Shown: positions 9,281 through 19,508, counted from the first letter of the stretch. The stretch is DNA of 32,886 nucleotides from Akkermansiaceae bacterium (GCA_025362955.1 JANYFB010000216.1:1-32886), one strand, 5' to 3'. Translations and numbers: made by a program. Notes: a model not told the origin generated them from the letters alone.

Positions 9281-10564
9281 TTACGAAATGCGGAGATTTT
9301 CATTCAACGTCTCCACACTTATTTCATTTTCCAAGCGGCTGATCACCACCGTCGCAACGCCATTGCCGATGAAATTGGTGATCGCGCGGCACTCGCTCAT
9401 GAAACGATCAATCCCGACAAGCAGGGCGAGGGCTTCGATGGGGATGCCTGGCACGGCTTGCAAGGTGGCTGCTAGAGTGACGAAGCCAGCACCGGTGACG
9501 CCACTGGCCCCTTTGGAGGTAATCATTGCAACGAGCAGCAGGCTGATTTGATGTTTCAAATCGAGTGGGGTGTTGGTCGCTTGGGCGAGGAAGACGGCAC
9601 CCATGGCCATGTAGATGTTAGTGCCATCGAGATTGAAGCTATACCCGGTCGGCACCACGAGGCCAACTGTCGAGCGGGAGCAACCGAGTCGCTGCATTTT
9701 TTCAATCAGGCCCGGCAATGCGGTTTCCGATGAACTGGTGCCCAATACCAGAAGCAACTCGTCCTTGATGTAGGCAAGAAAACGGAAAATCGAAAATCCT
9801 GATACCCATGCGATCCCGCCGAGTATAACAACAACGAACAATCCTGCCGTTAGATAAAATCCCGTCATGAGCAAGACCAATTTCCCCAGTGCTGCGAGAC
9901 CATAGCTGCCCACCGTGAAGCCCATCGCCCCAAAGGCTCCGATGGGCGCGGCTTTCACCAGAAGGTGCATGAGACTGAAGAAAACTTGTGAGCCATATTC
10001 GATCACTTGCAGCGCGGGTTTTCCGCGCTCACCTAGAGCCGCGATGGCGAAGGCAGTTAGAACGGCGATGAAGAGGACTTGCAATAAATCGCCGGAGACG
10101 AATGCGCCGAAAAAGGTGTCGGGAATGATTTTGAGTAGGAATTCGGTCGTGCTGAGGGCATGAGCTTTCTCGACAAAGTCGTGGCTGGCATTTATAGCGC
10201 TGGCCGTGGCGTGGAAGGTTTCGCCCGCCGGGGTGAAGCCGACACCGGGCTTCATGATATTCACCACTAACAGCCCGATGATCAGCGCGAGGGTGGAGAC
10301 GATTTCAAAATAAAGCAGCGTTTTTGCTCCCACGCGACCGAGTTTTTTAAGGTCGCCCATTGAGGCAATCCCATGGACGACGGTGCAGAATATGATCGGG
10401 GCGATCATCATTTTCACCAATTTCACGAAGCCATCTCCCAGCGGTTTCAGCGATTTACCAAACTCCGGCCAGCCAGAACCGATGACGATGCCGAGCGCCA
10501 CAGCGATGAGCACCTGAATGTAGAGGACGCGATACCAAGGCTGGCGGGCGGTGGGTGCTTGCAT
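9281..10564 (-). CDS. dicarboxylate/amino acid:cation symporter (DAACS family, DctA/GltP-like)
   Basis: [29 protein letters not shown]...[16 protein letters not shown]...[28 protein letters not shown]...[20 protein letters not shown]. Confidence 0.93.
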   Translation of the reverse strand: MQAPTARQPWYRVLYIQVLIAVALGIVIGSGWPEFGKSLKPLGDGFVKLVKMMIAPIIFCTVVHGIASMGDLKKLGRVGAKTLLYFEIVSTLALIIGLLVVNIMKPGVGFTPAGETFHATASAINASHDFVEKAHALSTTEFLLKIIPDTFFGAFVSGDLLQVLFIAVLTAFAIAALGERGKPALQVIEYGSQVFFSLMHLLVKAAPIGAFGAMGFTVGSYGLAALGKLVLLMTGFYLTAGLFVVVILGGIAWVSGFSIFRFLAYIKDELLLVLGTSSSETALPGLIEKMQRLGCSRSTVGLVVPTGYSFNLDGTNIYMAMGAVFLAQATNTPLDLKHQISLLLVAMITSKGASGVTGAGFVTLAATLQAVPGIPIEALALLVGIDRFMSECRAITNFIGNGVATVVISRLENEISVETLNENLRIS

Positions 10565-10671
10565 GGGCTGGGCGCGATGCAAACATTTTCCCATCGCGGA
10601 AACAATCCTGGTAAATTTGAAATCATTTCTGGATTCGCCTGCCCTTTCGCTTCTCAGTTCCGGCAGACGCC

Positions 10672-11853
10672 ATGTTTGTTATTTCTATCGCCGCACTGAG
10701 GAGAAACACCGCCATTTTACGCGAAGTGAAGGAGGCGGCGGATTGCCATCTCGTGCTCGCGCTCAAGGGATTTTCCTGTTGGAAGGCCTTCCCGTATTTG
10801 CGAGATGATCTGGATGGCTGCTGTGCCTCGGGCCTGTGGGAAGCGCAGTTAGCACGGGATTATTTTAAAAAGCATGTCGTCACTTATTCGCCCGCTTACG
10901 ATGAAGCAGACGTGACTGAGCTTTGCGAGTTCACGAATCACTTGGATTTCAACTCGCTGTCACAGTGGTTCCGCTTCCGCGAAATGGTGGTGGCGCATCC
11001 CCGTTTCAAAAGTGGCGAATTGCTCTGCGGCCTGCGGGTGAACCCGGAATGCTCGACCGGGGAAACGCCGATTTATGATCCCTGCGTGCCGGGATCGCGG
11101 CTCGGCATCACAGCGGAACAACTCGCGGGAGTTGATCTAACTGGATTGTCCGGCCTCCATTTTCACACCCTCTGTGAGCAGAATTCGGACGATCTGGAAA
11201 AGACTCTTGCCGCCGTGGATGAGAAATTCGGCCACCTGCTCCGTTCCCCGCAATTCACGTATCTGAACATGGGCGGCGGGCATTGGATCACGAAGCCATT
11301 TTATGATCGCGAGCGGTTGGTTCGGCTCGTTAGAGAAACGCGGGAGAAATATGGCGTCGATGTTTGGTTAGAGCCGGGTGAGGCTGTCGCCATCCACACT
11401 GGAGTCCTGCGGGCGACGGTGATGGACGTGTTTGATTCCGCTGGGCATCGCCTCGCCATCCTAAGTATTTCCGCTACCGCACACATGCCGGATGTCATTG
11501 AAATGCCTTACCGCCCCGATGTTTTCTTAGTCGATACCGCGCCATCGGATGGCAAGCCTGCCGTCGTTTTCCAAAGGGAAAACTACCACCTCGCTAACGA
11601 ATCCGGCGAGTGGATCTATCGCCTCGGCGGACCAACCTGCCTGGCGGGCGATGTCGTCGGAGATTTCGCATTTCACCGCGAACTCATGGTGGGCGACACG
11701 TTGATTTTCGATGACATGGCTCACTACACCATGGTGAAAACAACCATTTTCAACGGTGTCAAACATCCCGCCATTGCACTCCAGCATGAGGATGGGAAAC
11801 TGGAAATCCTGCGCGAGTTCAGTTATGCGGATTTCCGGGATCGGCTTTCCTAA
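10672..11853 (+). CDS. nspC: carboxynorspermidine decarboxylase
   Basis: 393 aa; [36 protein letters not shown]...[25 protein letters not shown]...[14 protein letters not shown]. Confidence 0.93.
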   Translation: MFVISIAALRRNTAILREVKEAADCHLVLALKGFSCWKAFPYLRDDLDGCCASGLWEAQLARDYFKKHVVTYSPAYDEADVTELCEFTNHLDFNSLSQWFRFREMVVAHPRFKSGELLCGLRVNPECSTGETPIYDPCVPGSRLGITAEQLAGVDLTGLSGLHFHTLCEQNSDDLEKTLAAVDEKFGHLLRSPQFTYLNMGGGHWITKPFYDRERLVRLVRETREKYGVDVWLEPGEAVAIHTGVLRATVMDVFDSAGHRLAILSISATAHMPDVIEMPYRPDVFLVDTAPSDGKPAVVFQRENYHLANESGEWIYRLGGPTCLAGDVVGDFAFHRELMVGDTLIFDDMAHYTMVKTTIFNGVKHPAIALQHEDGKLEILREFSYADFRDRLS

Positions 11854-12683
11854 CGTTTTAGATTGGTAAGTTTCATCTGATGACTACCTGCCATCGCACG
11901 ACTCAGATCATTCGAGTGGCGGTATCCAAGATGATGGGCGACCGCTTTTACCTGCCATCCCTCATCCCGAATGAGTCGCCGCGCTTCTTCCGATTTCACG
12001 CGCCGAAAATACGCGCCCGGTGATAAGCCAGTGTGTGTTCGAAAAAATCGATGCAGCGTGCTGGGCGACATGCGGAGGTAATCGCAAAGCGCAGGGACCG
12101 GGGCGTGAATGGATAAATTCCCCGCCATCCACGTATGAGCCAGCTTCCAGCGCATCTCGTCCTCAGCGGGCGCGGCTTGATTTCCACGCAAAATCTCCAC
12201 TTCCAACAAATCACGCAACGCAGCTAACGTACGGGGCAACTGGCCGTCTGCTAGGGCCACCTCGTCCCGGCAGCGGACGTGTAATTCCGTCAGGGAATCC
12301 ACCAATCGCGCGCGTAAATTCAACGCCATAAATCCACCAGGTCCGGGACGCAATTCTGTCAAGACCGGCTGCCCTTGCCAGATCCACACTAGAATTTCCA
12401 CCGTCGCCCGCTTGGATTGAGTGATGCCAAACGCACAGTCGGGATCAAACATCAAAGCCACCGGGCCACGCACGATTTGGCTTGTTAGGCCTGTGGTCAC
12501 GATGATCTCACCGCTCAGCAAAACATAGTAATTCGTACCCAGATCATGATGGATCGCAAGCGGATCCTTGGCGAAATCCCGTTGCCCCCATCCCAGATAA
12601 AGCAGCGGCAGATCATTTCCCCCGCCCCAGCTCGGGCGGCCCGGTGGCGGTGGAAGCGTACCTTTTGGGATGGGGCTTGTCAT
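11850..12683 (-). CDS. AraC-family transcriptional regulator with N-terminal cupin-like domain
   Basis: C-terminal HTH: LCDYLRMSPSTLHRFFRTHTGLSPGAYFRRVKSEEARRLIRDEGWQVKAVAHHLGYRHSNDLSRA. Confidence 0.9.
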   Translation of the reverse strand: MTSPIPKGTLPPPPGRPSWGGGNDLPLLYLGWGQRDFAKDPLAIHHDLGTNYYVLLSGEIIVTTGLTSQIVRGPVALMFDPDCAFGITQSKRATVEILVWIWQGQPVLTELRPGPGGFMALNLRARLVDSLTELHVRCRDEVALADGQLPRTLAALRDLLEVEILRGNQAAPAEDEMRWKLAHTWMAGNLSIHAPVPALCDYLRMSPSTLHRFFRTHTGLSPGAYFRRVKSEEARRLIRDEGWQVKAVAHHLGYRHSNDLSRAMAGSHQMKLTNLKR

Positions 12684-12703
12684 GATAGCAGTTTATGTCA
12701 TGA
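12678..12703. promoter_or_regulatory. Candidate AraC-family operator (direct repeat TGTCATGA-N10-TGTCATGA)
   Basis: Two identical 8-mers at 12678-12685 and 12696-12703, at the regulator start codon and in the divergent intergenic region. Confidence 0.4.
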
Positions 12704-12777
12704 CTTTAGAATGAGCTAGTTTTTTTCCATGTTCACCCGCCATGGATCGCACTATGAAGGTGTGTTCTTAAACCCGA

Positions 12778-13566
12778 ATGAAAACCGCCATCACCTTATC
12801 GCAAGTCCCGGAAGCGTCGGGAGGGCCGTTTGTTTTTCGCACGCCGTTGCCAGATGCTTTCGCGACTGCTGCTGCCATTGGATTCGATGCGGTGGAACTA
12901 TTTCTGCCCGGCCCGGATTTTATTTCTGATCACGAGGTGAAATCTCTAGCAGCCCAGCATGGACTCGCCATCGCCGCTGTGGGTACGGGCGCGGGAATGC
13001 TCCGACACGGACTCAGCCTAACCGATCCGTCCGAGGAAATACGCGAGGCTGCTTTGGACTTCGTTTTTTCCATGATCGACTTCGGCGGACAACTCGGTGC
13101 CCCGGCGATTCTTGGCTCGATGCAGGGCAAAAGCGGCTCACACGATCACCTCGTCGCGGGCCTCCGCCGTTGCGCGAATCGCGCCGCCACGCACGGTGTC
13201 CCGTTCATTTACGAACCGCTCAATCGCTACGAGACAAACCTTTTCAACCGCCTCGCTGACGCAGCAAAATTCCTCGAACTGCATGATTTGAAAAACGTCG
13301 TTCTGCTCGCCGACCTCTTTCACATGAACATTGAGGAGCGCGATGTCGCCACCGCCATCCGCGAGGCGGGCAGACACATCGGCCACGTCCATTTCGCCGA
13401 TTCTAACCGCCAGGCGATGGGTTTCGGTCACACCGTTGCCGAACCCGTGATTGCCGCGCTCCGGGAAATTCAATACACAGGCTATCTCTCCGCAGAAATC
13501 TTTCCATTGCCCGACCCCGAAACGGCCGCCCGCCAGACGATTTCCTCCATCCGCTCTTTATTCTAA
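12778..13566 (+). CDS. sugar phosphate isomerase/epimerase (xylose isomerase-like TIM barrel)
   Basis: 262 aa; GFDAVELFLPG, FIYEPLNRYETNLFNRLADAAKFL, VLLADLFHMNIEERD, HIGHVHFADSNRQAMG. Confidence 0.85.
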   Translation: MKTAITLSQVPEASGGPFVFRTPLPDAFATAAAIGFDAVELFLPGPDFISDHEVKSLAAQHGLAIAAVGTGAGMLRHGLSLTDPSEEIREAALDFVFSMIDFGGQLGAPAILGSMQGKSGSHDHLVAGLRRCANRAATHGVPFIYEPLNRYETNLFNRLADAAKFLELHDLKNVVLLADLFHMNIEERDVATAIREAGRHIGHVHFADSNRQAMGFGHTVAEPVIAALREIQYTGYLSAEIFPLPDPETAARQTISSIRSLF

Positions 13567-13569
13567 CAA

Positions 13570-14508
13570 ATGAAAACTCGCCCCCTTGGCAACACCGGCA
13601 TCGACCTGCCCATCCTCTCATTCGGTGCCTCGTCGCTCGGCGCGGAGTTCCGTTCGATCACGCTCGACGAGGCGATGCTTTCGACAAAAACCGCCATCGA
13701 CCTCGGCATGAATTTCATCGACACCTCGCCTTACTACGGACGCGGCATGTCGGAAATTATGCTCGGCCTCGGACTGAAAGGGATTCCAAGGAAAAACTAT
13801 CTGCTAGGCACCAAACTTGGTCGTTACTCGGATGTCCATTTCGATTTCTCCGCCAAACGCGTCGAAGAATCCGTTCATGTTTCACTGCATCGGTTAGGCA
13901 CCGACCATCTGGATGTCATTCTGCTGCACGATGTGGAATTCGTGCCGCTCCAACAGATTTGGGAGGAAACGATTCCCGCCGTTCTCAAGCTCAAGGCACA
14001 AGGAAAAGTCCGTGCGGTTGGATTTTCTTGCTACCCGATGAAAACCTTCAACGCTGTGCTCGATCAGGTGGAAAACGACATCGACTGCGTGCTATCCTAC
14101 AACCGCTACACGCTCCAGAACACCACATTCGTCGATGATCTTTTGCCACGATTAGAAGGGAAAAATATCGGTGCCATGAACGCCGGCCCTTTTTCCGCAC
14201 GACTCCTAACAAACGCCGAACTCCCCTCCTGGCTCAAAGAACCCGAGGAAGTAAAAGCCGCCGCCCGTGCGGCCGCGAAGCTCTGCGCGGATCGAGGAAC
14301 GGACATCGCGAAGCTCGCGCTTCAGTTTTCCTGCGAGCATCCCGGACTTGCCACTACCGTCGCCGGCTCTGCGAACCCCGCCAATATCCGCAAGTGGGCG
14401 GAATGGTTAGAAGAACCCATCGACCGCGAATTACTCGCTGACGTCCTCGCCCTTTTCGCCCCGGTCAAAAATACTGGCCACCTCGAAGGACTTACTGAAA
14501 ACAACTGA
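13570..14508 (+). CDS. aldo/keto reductase (L-galactose/L-fucose dehydrogenase-like)
   Basis: MKTRPLGNTGIDLPILSFGASSLGAEFR...GMNFIDTSPYYGRGMSEIMLGLGLKGIPRKNYLLGTKLGRY...LGTDHLDVILLHDVEF. Confidence 0.85.
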   Translation: MKTRPLGNTGIDLPILSFGASSLGAEFRSITLDEAMLSTKTAIDLGMNFIDTSPYYGRGMSEIMLGLGLKGIPRKNYLLGTKLGRYSDVHFDFSAKRVEESVHVSLHRLGTDHLDVILLHDVEFVPLQQIWEETIPAVLKLKAQGKVRAVGFSCYPMKTFNAVLDQVENDIDCVLSYNRYTLQNTTFVDDLLPRLEGKNIGAMNAGPFSARLLTNAELPSWLKEPEEVKAAARAAAKLCADRGTDIAKLALQFSCEHPGLATTVAGSANPANIRKWAEWLEEPIDRELLADVLALFAPVKNTGHLEGLTENN

Positions 14509-15539
14509 TGCAAGCCATTCAATTCACCGCGCCCAAGGAAATCGCAATCATCGACCTGCCGGAACCTCTAACACCCGGACCGGGTGAGGCTCTCGTCCGC
14601 ACTCATCGCATGGGCATCTGCGGGACCGATCTTTCCTGTTATCTCGGGAAATTTCCGTTCTTCGCCTACCCTCGCACGCCTGGCCATGAGCTTGGCTTGG
14701 AGGTCGTCGCGGTGGCCGATGATGTATCTAACGTAAAGCCGGGCGACAAGTGTTCGTTAGAGCCTTACGTCAACGATCCCAGCACTCCCACCTCGCAAAA
14801 AGGCTCGCAAAACTGCTGCCCCGGCGTGCAAGTCATCGGTGTCCACAACAACGGTGGGCTCCGGAAAGGAGTCTTCGCGGTGCCAGCCCGCAAGTTGCAT
14901 CCTGGCAACGATCTTTCCTACGACCAACTCGCGCTCGTCGAGACGCTCGCCATCGGCTATCACGCAGTCCAGCGCGGAACCCCCCAACCCGGCGAGACGG
15001 TTCTGGTCATCGGTGCGGGTCCCATCGGGCTTGCGTGTTTGGAATTTCTCAAACTGATGGAAGTGAAAACCGTGGTTATGGACATGGTTCAGAGCCGCCT
15101 TGATTTCTGTCAGAAAAATCTTGGCATCCACCATGCCATCCAGTTCAAGCCAGACGACTCGCATCTCGCCGAGTTAGAAAAAATCACGGATGGCCAACTC
15201 GCCGATGTCATCATCGACGCGACCGGCAGCCCTAAGTCGATGTCCACCTGTTTCAACTACGCCGCCTTCACCGGCCGCGTCGTCTATGTGGGCATTACCA
15301 CCTCGGATCTAACATTTCCGCATGCCACCGTCTTCCACCGCCGCGAAATCACGCTCATGGCCTCGCGCAACGCAATGCCCGAAGATTTCGATAAAATCAT
15401 CCAGTTGATCCGCGACGGAAAAATCAACACCGACCTCTGGATCACTCACCGCATCGCCTTCGCGGAAGTCCCCACCGAGTTCGACAAATTCACCGATCCC
15501 ACCCTCGGCGCAATCAAAGCCATCATCGAAGTGAATTGA
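14508..15539 (+). CDS. zinc-dependent alcohol dehydrogenase (MDR; candidate sugar-acid dehydrogenase)
   Basis: MGICGTDLSCYLGKFPFFAYPRTPGHELGLEVV; VLVIGAGPIGLACLEFLKL Rossmann; start overlaps upstream stop (TGATG). Confidence 0.85.
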   Translation: MQAIQFTAPKEIAIIDLPEPLTPGPGEALVRTHRMGICGTDLSCYLGKFPFFAYPRTPGHELGLEVVAVADDVSNVKPGDKCSLEPYVNDPSTPTSQKGSQNCCPGVQVIGVHNNGGLRKGVFAVPARKLHPGNDLSYDQLALVETLAIGYHAVQRGTPQPGETVLVIGAGPIGLACLEFLKLMEVKTVVMDMVQSRLDFCQKNLGIHHAIQFKPDDSHLAELEKITDGQLADVIIDATGSPKSMSTCFNYAAFTGRVVYVGITTSDLTFPHATVFHRREITLMASRNAMPEDFDKIIQLIRDGKINTDLWITHRIAFAEVPTEFDKFTDPTLGAIKAIIEVN

Positions 15540-15569
15540 TCCATATTCACTATCTTATCCCTCATCTTT

Positions 15570-15597
15570 TCTGCATTCATCCCGTTCATCTGGGGCT
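15570..15597. repeat. Degenerate dispersed-type intergenic repeat, copy A
   Basis: TCTGCATTCATCCCGTTCATCTGGGGCTG, aligns with 16895-16924 and shows a ~10-bp period. Confidence 0.5.
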
Positions 15598-15618
15598 GAA
15601 AAATCAAAGTCTTCCACC

Positions 15619-16869
15619 ATGAAAACCTGCCCTAAATACACATTCGGCGTCGGCGATCGTTTCGCCAACGGCGCCCACGCCCAGCTCACCGCCTTCATCC
15701 AAGCCAAGAAACTCGGCATCGACATCGTTCCGGTCTGGAACAAGTCGAATCGCGAACACAACATCATCGGCTCCGAACCCATCCAAACCCGGCAGGCCGC
15801 CGACAAGGCCGTCGCAGATCTTGGCTGGACCGGCGAGTATCTGCTAGATGCCGATCACATCAACCTTTTCACCGTGGACCGCTTTGTCGCGCCCTGCGAT
15901 TTTTTCACGCTCGATGTCGCCGATGACATCGGGGAAGCTGCCGATCCCGCCGAGGTGGCAGCGTTTATCGCGAAGCACCCGGAGTTGATAGGAACCGTCG
16001 TCATTGAAGGCATTGCACAGCCGTTTGAAATTTCCCGAGCCGACGTGGAGAAAACAGCAAATCAATTCCTAAAGGCCACCCAGAAAGCCGCCGCCATCTA
16101 TCAGCACATCGTCGCGGCCAAGGGCGACACTGACAATTTCGTGACCGAAGTTTCCATGGACGAAACCGACAGTCCGCAAACGCCGCCGGAAATGCTGATC
16201 ATCCTCGCCGCCATCGCCGACCAAGGCATTCCAATCCAGACCATCGCGCCGAAATTCACCGGTCGTTTCAACAAGGGGGTCGATTACGTCGGCGATCCGG
16301 TCCAGTTTGAAAAAGAATTCAACGACGACCTCGCCGTCATTGCCCATGCGATCAAAACCTACGGCCTGCCACCGGCTTTGAAACTCTCCGTCCACTCCGG
16401 CTCCGACAAATTTTCCATCTACCCGATCATCAAGCGCGCCATCCAGCGCACCGGTGCCGGGCTGCACATTAAGACCGCCGGGACAAATTGGTTAGAAGAA
16501 ATAATCGGTCTGGCAGAAGCCGGGGGCGAGGGACTTGCCCTTGCGAAAAAAATCTACGCCAAAGCTCTGGATAAAAAGGACGCACTTTGTGAACCCTACG
16601 CCACCGTGATCAACATCAATGACGCGAATCTTCCCTCCGCCGATGAAGTCAACGGCTGGACCAGCACCCAATTCACCGACGCGTTACGTCACATCCCGAC
16701 AAACCCAGGTTACAACGCGGACCTTCGCCAACTCCTCCACGTCGGCTTCAAGATCGCCGCACAACTGGGCGACAGCTACATCCAGGCGCTCAAGGATCAT
16801 TCGGAAGTCGTCGCGAAAAACGTTACCGCTAATCTGCTAGACCGCCACATGAAGCCCTTGTTTTTATAA
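15619..16869 (+). CDS. tagaturonate epimerase (UxaE)-like protein
   Basis: GVGDRF, LLDADHINLFTVDRF, EVSMDETDSPQTP, FTGRFNKGVDYVGDPVQFEKEF, LKLSVHSGSDKFSIYPI, HIKTAGTNWLEE resemble UxaE motifs as I recall them. Confidence 0.75.
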   Translation: MKTCPKYTFGVGDRFANGAHAQLTAFIQAKKLGIDIVPVWNKSNREHNIIGSEPIQTRQAADKAVADLGWTGEYLLDADHINLFTVDRFVAPCDFFTLDVADDIGEAADPAEVAAFIAKHPELIGTVVIEGIAQPFEISRADVEKTANQFLKATQKAAAIYQHIVAAKGDTDNFVTEVSMDETDSPQTPPEMLIILAAIADQGIPIQTIAPKFTGRFNKGVDYVGDPVQFEKEFNDDLAVIAHAIKTYGLPPALKLSVHSGSDKFSIYPIIKRAIQRTGAGLHIKTAGTNWLEEIIGLAEAGGEGLALAKKIYAKALDKKDALCEPYATVININDANLPSADEVNGWTSTQFTDALRHIPTNPGYNADLRQLLHVGFKIAAQLGDSYIQALKDHSEVVAKNVTANLLDRHMKPLFL

Positions 16870-16894
16870 CAGCCTCGCATTACCTCCCCGAAAA

Positions 16895-16924
16895 TCTGCG
16901 TCCTTCTGAGTTTATCTGCGGTTC
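16895..16924. repeat. Degenerate dispersed-type intergenic repeat, copy B
   Basis: TCTGCGTCCT/TCTGAGTTTA/TCTGCGGTTC, three 10-bp units. Confidence 0.55.
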
Positions 16925-16942
16925 AGATCGTCTTTTCTCCCT

Positions 16943-17770
16943 ATGATCGACTCCCATCACCACCTCTGGCGCTATTCGGTCGAAGAATATGACTGGATTC
17001 CTCCCGGGTCGCCGCTCGCGCAAGACCAACTCCTCGCCGAGTTGGAATCCGCCACGGCGGCGGGCGGTGTCGATGCCACGGTGGTCGTTCAAGCCCGGCA
17101 AATCCTCGAAGAATCCGATTGGTTGCTCTCTCTAGCAGACCAATCCGAAATCATCGCGGGCGTCGTCGGCTGGGTGCCGTTGATTGACCCGAATGTCGCT
17201 GATCCCCTCGCCCGCCTCGCCGCGCATCCGAAATTTAAAGCTGTTAGGCACGTCCTCCAAGGCGAGCCTGACAGCTATTTCCTCCGTGACGATTTCCATC
17301 ACGGCCTTTCCCTGCTGCCCGATCTCGATCTTCGCTACGATCTCTTGCTCTTCCAAAGACAGCTTCCCGTCGCGATCCAACTCGTTGATCGCCAGCCAGA
17401 TCTCGGTATTATCATTGACCACATCGCCAAGCCGGAAATCCGCAAAGGGAAAATAGACGTCGCATGGAAATCCGGCATGGCGGAACTCGCTAAACGTGAA
17501 AACATCCTAGGCGTAAAGATCTCCGGCATGGCAACCGAAGTGCTAGACGCGGAAATCGACGAGCCAACCCTCCGCGCCTATTTCGAGGAAACCCTCGTTC
17601 TTTTTGGCTCGGACCGCGTGATGTTCGGCACCGACTGGCCGGTGTGCCTGCTACGGATCGATTCTTACAAAGCCTGGGCCGACATGGTCCGTGGCTTCGT
17701 CACCGAGCTAACAACTGACGAACAGCAAGCGATCCTCCATGACAATGCGCTCCGCTGTTATGATCTATGA
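16943..17770 (+). CDS. amidohydrolase-family sugar lactonase (L-fuconolactonase/L-galactonolactonase-like)
   Basis: MIDSHHHLWRYSVEEYDWIPPGSPLAQDQL...FKAVRHVLQGEPD...IIDHIAKPEI...FGSDRVMFGTDWPVCLL. Confidence 0.88.
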   Translation: MIDSHHHLWRYSVEEYDWIPPGSPLAQDQLLAELESATAAGGVDATVVVQARQILEESDWLLSLADQSEIIAGVVGWVPLIDPNVADPLARLAAHPKFKAVRHVLQGEPDSYFLRDDFHHGLSLLPDLDLRYDLLLFQRQLPVAIQLVDRQPDLGIIIDHIAKPEIRKGKIDVAWKSGMAELAKRENILGVKISGMATEVLDAEIDEPTLRAYFEETLVLFGSDRVMFGTDWPVCLLRIDSYKAWADMVRGFVTELTTDEQQAILHDNALRCYDL

Positions 17771-17923
17771 ATGAGAATGTCCGGGTTTGATCGATGGGTT
17801 GCTAGTTACGATCAGCCTATGGAAGCGATACCAGATTGTCATCAGCGAGCGTTGTGAGGGCGGTTTCCAGAACGCGTGGCATTTCCTTTGTCATTCGCTA
17901 AAAATCCGGCACCTTTTCCGCCC

Positions 17924-18556
17924 ATGATTGACCGAATTCTCGCCAAACGTATCGTTCCCGTGGTCGTCCTTGACCGTGTCGAATCCGCCGAGCCATTGGC
18001 CGAGGCACTGCTAGAAGGGGGCCTCGACATTATGGAAATCACCTTCCGCACCGCCGCTGCCGAGGAGTCGATCAAACGCATCGCCGCGCGATTTCCAGAA
18101 ATATTGTTAGGCGCTGGAACCTTGCTTGAAAAAGAACAGGTCCATCGCGCCAAGGATGCGGGGGCCGTGTTCGGACTTGCCCCGGGAATCAACCCTAACA
18201 TCATCGCCGCCGCGAAAGAAATCGGCCTGCAATTTTCCCCTGGCGTGATGACTCCCAGCGATGTGGAACTCGCGCTTTCGTTGGGTTGCAAGCTGTTGAA
18301 ATTTTTCCCTGCTGAGGTCGCGGGTGGCGTGAACATGCTCAAAGCCCTCGCCGGTCCCTACGGCCACACTGGCTTGAAATTCATCCCTACTGGCGGCGTG
18401 TCCTCGGCTAATCTTTCGGACTACCTCAAGCTCCCCGTCGTCGCGGCCATCGGCGGTTCGTGGATGGTGGACAAGCAACTCGTCAACGACGGCAAATGGG
18501 CCGAGATCACCCGCATCACCCGCGAAGCGCTTGCCGCCGCTGCGGCTGCTAGATAA
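17924..18556 (+). CDS. eda: bifunctional KDPG/KHG aldolase
   Basis: MIDRILAKRIVPVVVLDRVESAEPLAEALLEGGLDIMEITFRTAAAEESI...LLGAGTLLEKEQV..AKDAGAVFGLAPGINPN...LKFFPAEVAGG...KFIPTGGVS. Confidence 0.93.
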   Translation: MIDRILAKRIVPVVVLDRVESAEPLAEALLEGGLDIMEITFRTAAAEESIKRIAARFPEILLGAGTLLEKEQVHRAKDAGAVFGLAPGINPNIIAAAKEIGLQFSPGVMTPSDVELALSLGCKLLKFFPAEVAGGVNMLKALAGPYGHTGLKFIPTGGVSSANLSDYLKLPVVAAIGGSWMVDKQLVNDGKWAEITRITREALAAAAAAR

Positions 18557-18565
18557 AATCCAGCC

Positions 18566-19417
18566 ATGATCGCGGGCATCGAACTTGGTGGCACGAAGAC
18601 TGTCGTCGCAATCGGCTCCACGGCCGGGCTGGTCATCGAGGAATGCCGATTTCCGACCACCTCGCCGGACGAGACGCTCGGTTTCGCGATCGACTGGCTC
18701 AGTGCGCGTGGCGAACCGGTGAGCATCGGCATCGCTGCATTTGGCCCCATTGGCATCGTCCCAAATCGAGGAAATTACGGCCAAGTGCTCGCGACTCCCA
18801 AGCCGGGTTGGGCGGGATTTTCCCTAACTGGTGCGTTTGCACACGCGTTTCCAGAAGCTATTCTAACACTTGATACCGATGTCAACGCGGCGGCTCTAGC
18901 AGAAGCGAGAATAGGGGCCGCAGCTGGTTTAGAAGATGTGGTGTATATCACCATCGGCACCGGCATCGGCGGCGGAATTCTATCAGGCGGGCGTTTGATT
19001 CATGGCGCGCTTCACCCCGAGTTCGGCCATCTCAAAGTGCCTCGGATGTCGGGCGATGATTTTCCGGGTATCTGCCCGTTTCATGGCGATTGCCTCGAAG
19101 GATTGGCCAGCGGTCCCGCCATCGCTGCCCGTTGGGGTGCTTCGGCGCACGCACTTTCCGCCGACCATCCGGCATGGGACACGCAGGCATGGTATCTCGC
19201 CCACGGAATCCTTGCGCTGTTAGCCATTGTTTCCCCATCGCGGGTGATCGTCGGTGGCGGAGTGTCGCAAGCGGAGGGATTGCACCGAAGAATCAATGAG
19301 AGGCTGGTGGAAATTGCGGCGGGTTATTTCCCCCAAGTGTTAGAGCCGAATTATGTCGTCCCGCCCGCGCTGGGGCAGGAGGCCGGTATTTGTGGAGCGT
19401 TTATGCTGGTTCGGTGA
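18566..19417 (+). CDS. ROK-family sugar kinase
   Basis: MIAGIELGGTKTVVAIGS; GIAAFGPIGI; VVYITIGTGIGGGILSGGRLIHGALHPEFGHL; CPFHGDCLEGLASGPAI. Confidence 0.92.
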   Translation: MIAGIELGGTKTVVAIGSTAGLVIEECRFPTTSPDETLGFAIDWLSARGEPVSIGIAAFGPIGIVPNRGNYGQVLATPKPGWAGFSLTGAFAHAFPEAILTLDTDVNAAALAEARIGAAAGLEDVVYITIGTGIGGGILSGGRLIHGALHPEFGHLKVPRMSGDDFPGICPFHGDCLEGLASGPAIAARWGASAHALSADHPAWDTQAWYLAHGILALLAIVSPSRVIVGGGVSQAEGLHRRINERLVEIAAGYFPQVLEPNYVVPPALGQEAGICGAFMLVR

Positions 19418-19508
19418 TTTTAACCTCTTGAAGAATCGGGAAGAATACTCGTGCACGCTTCGGTTGACGAATTCCATTCACGGAGGATGTTAGCGGACGG
19501 TAATTTTC

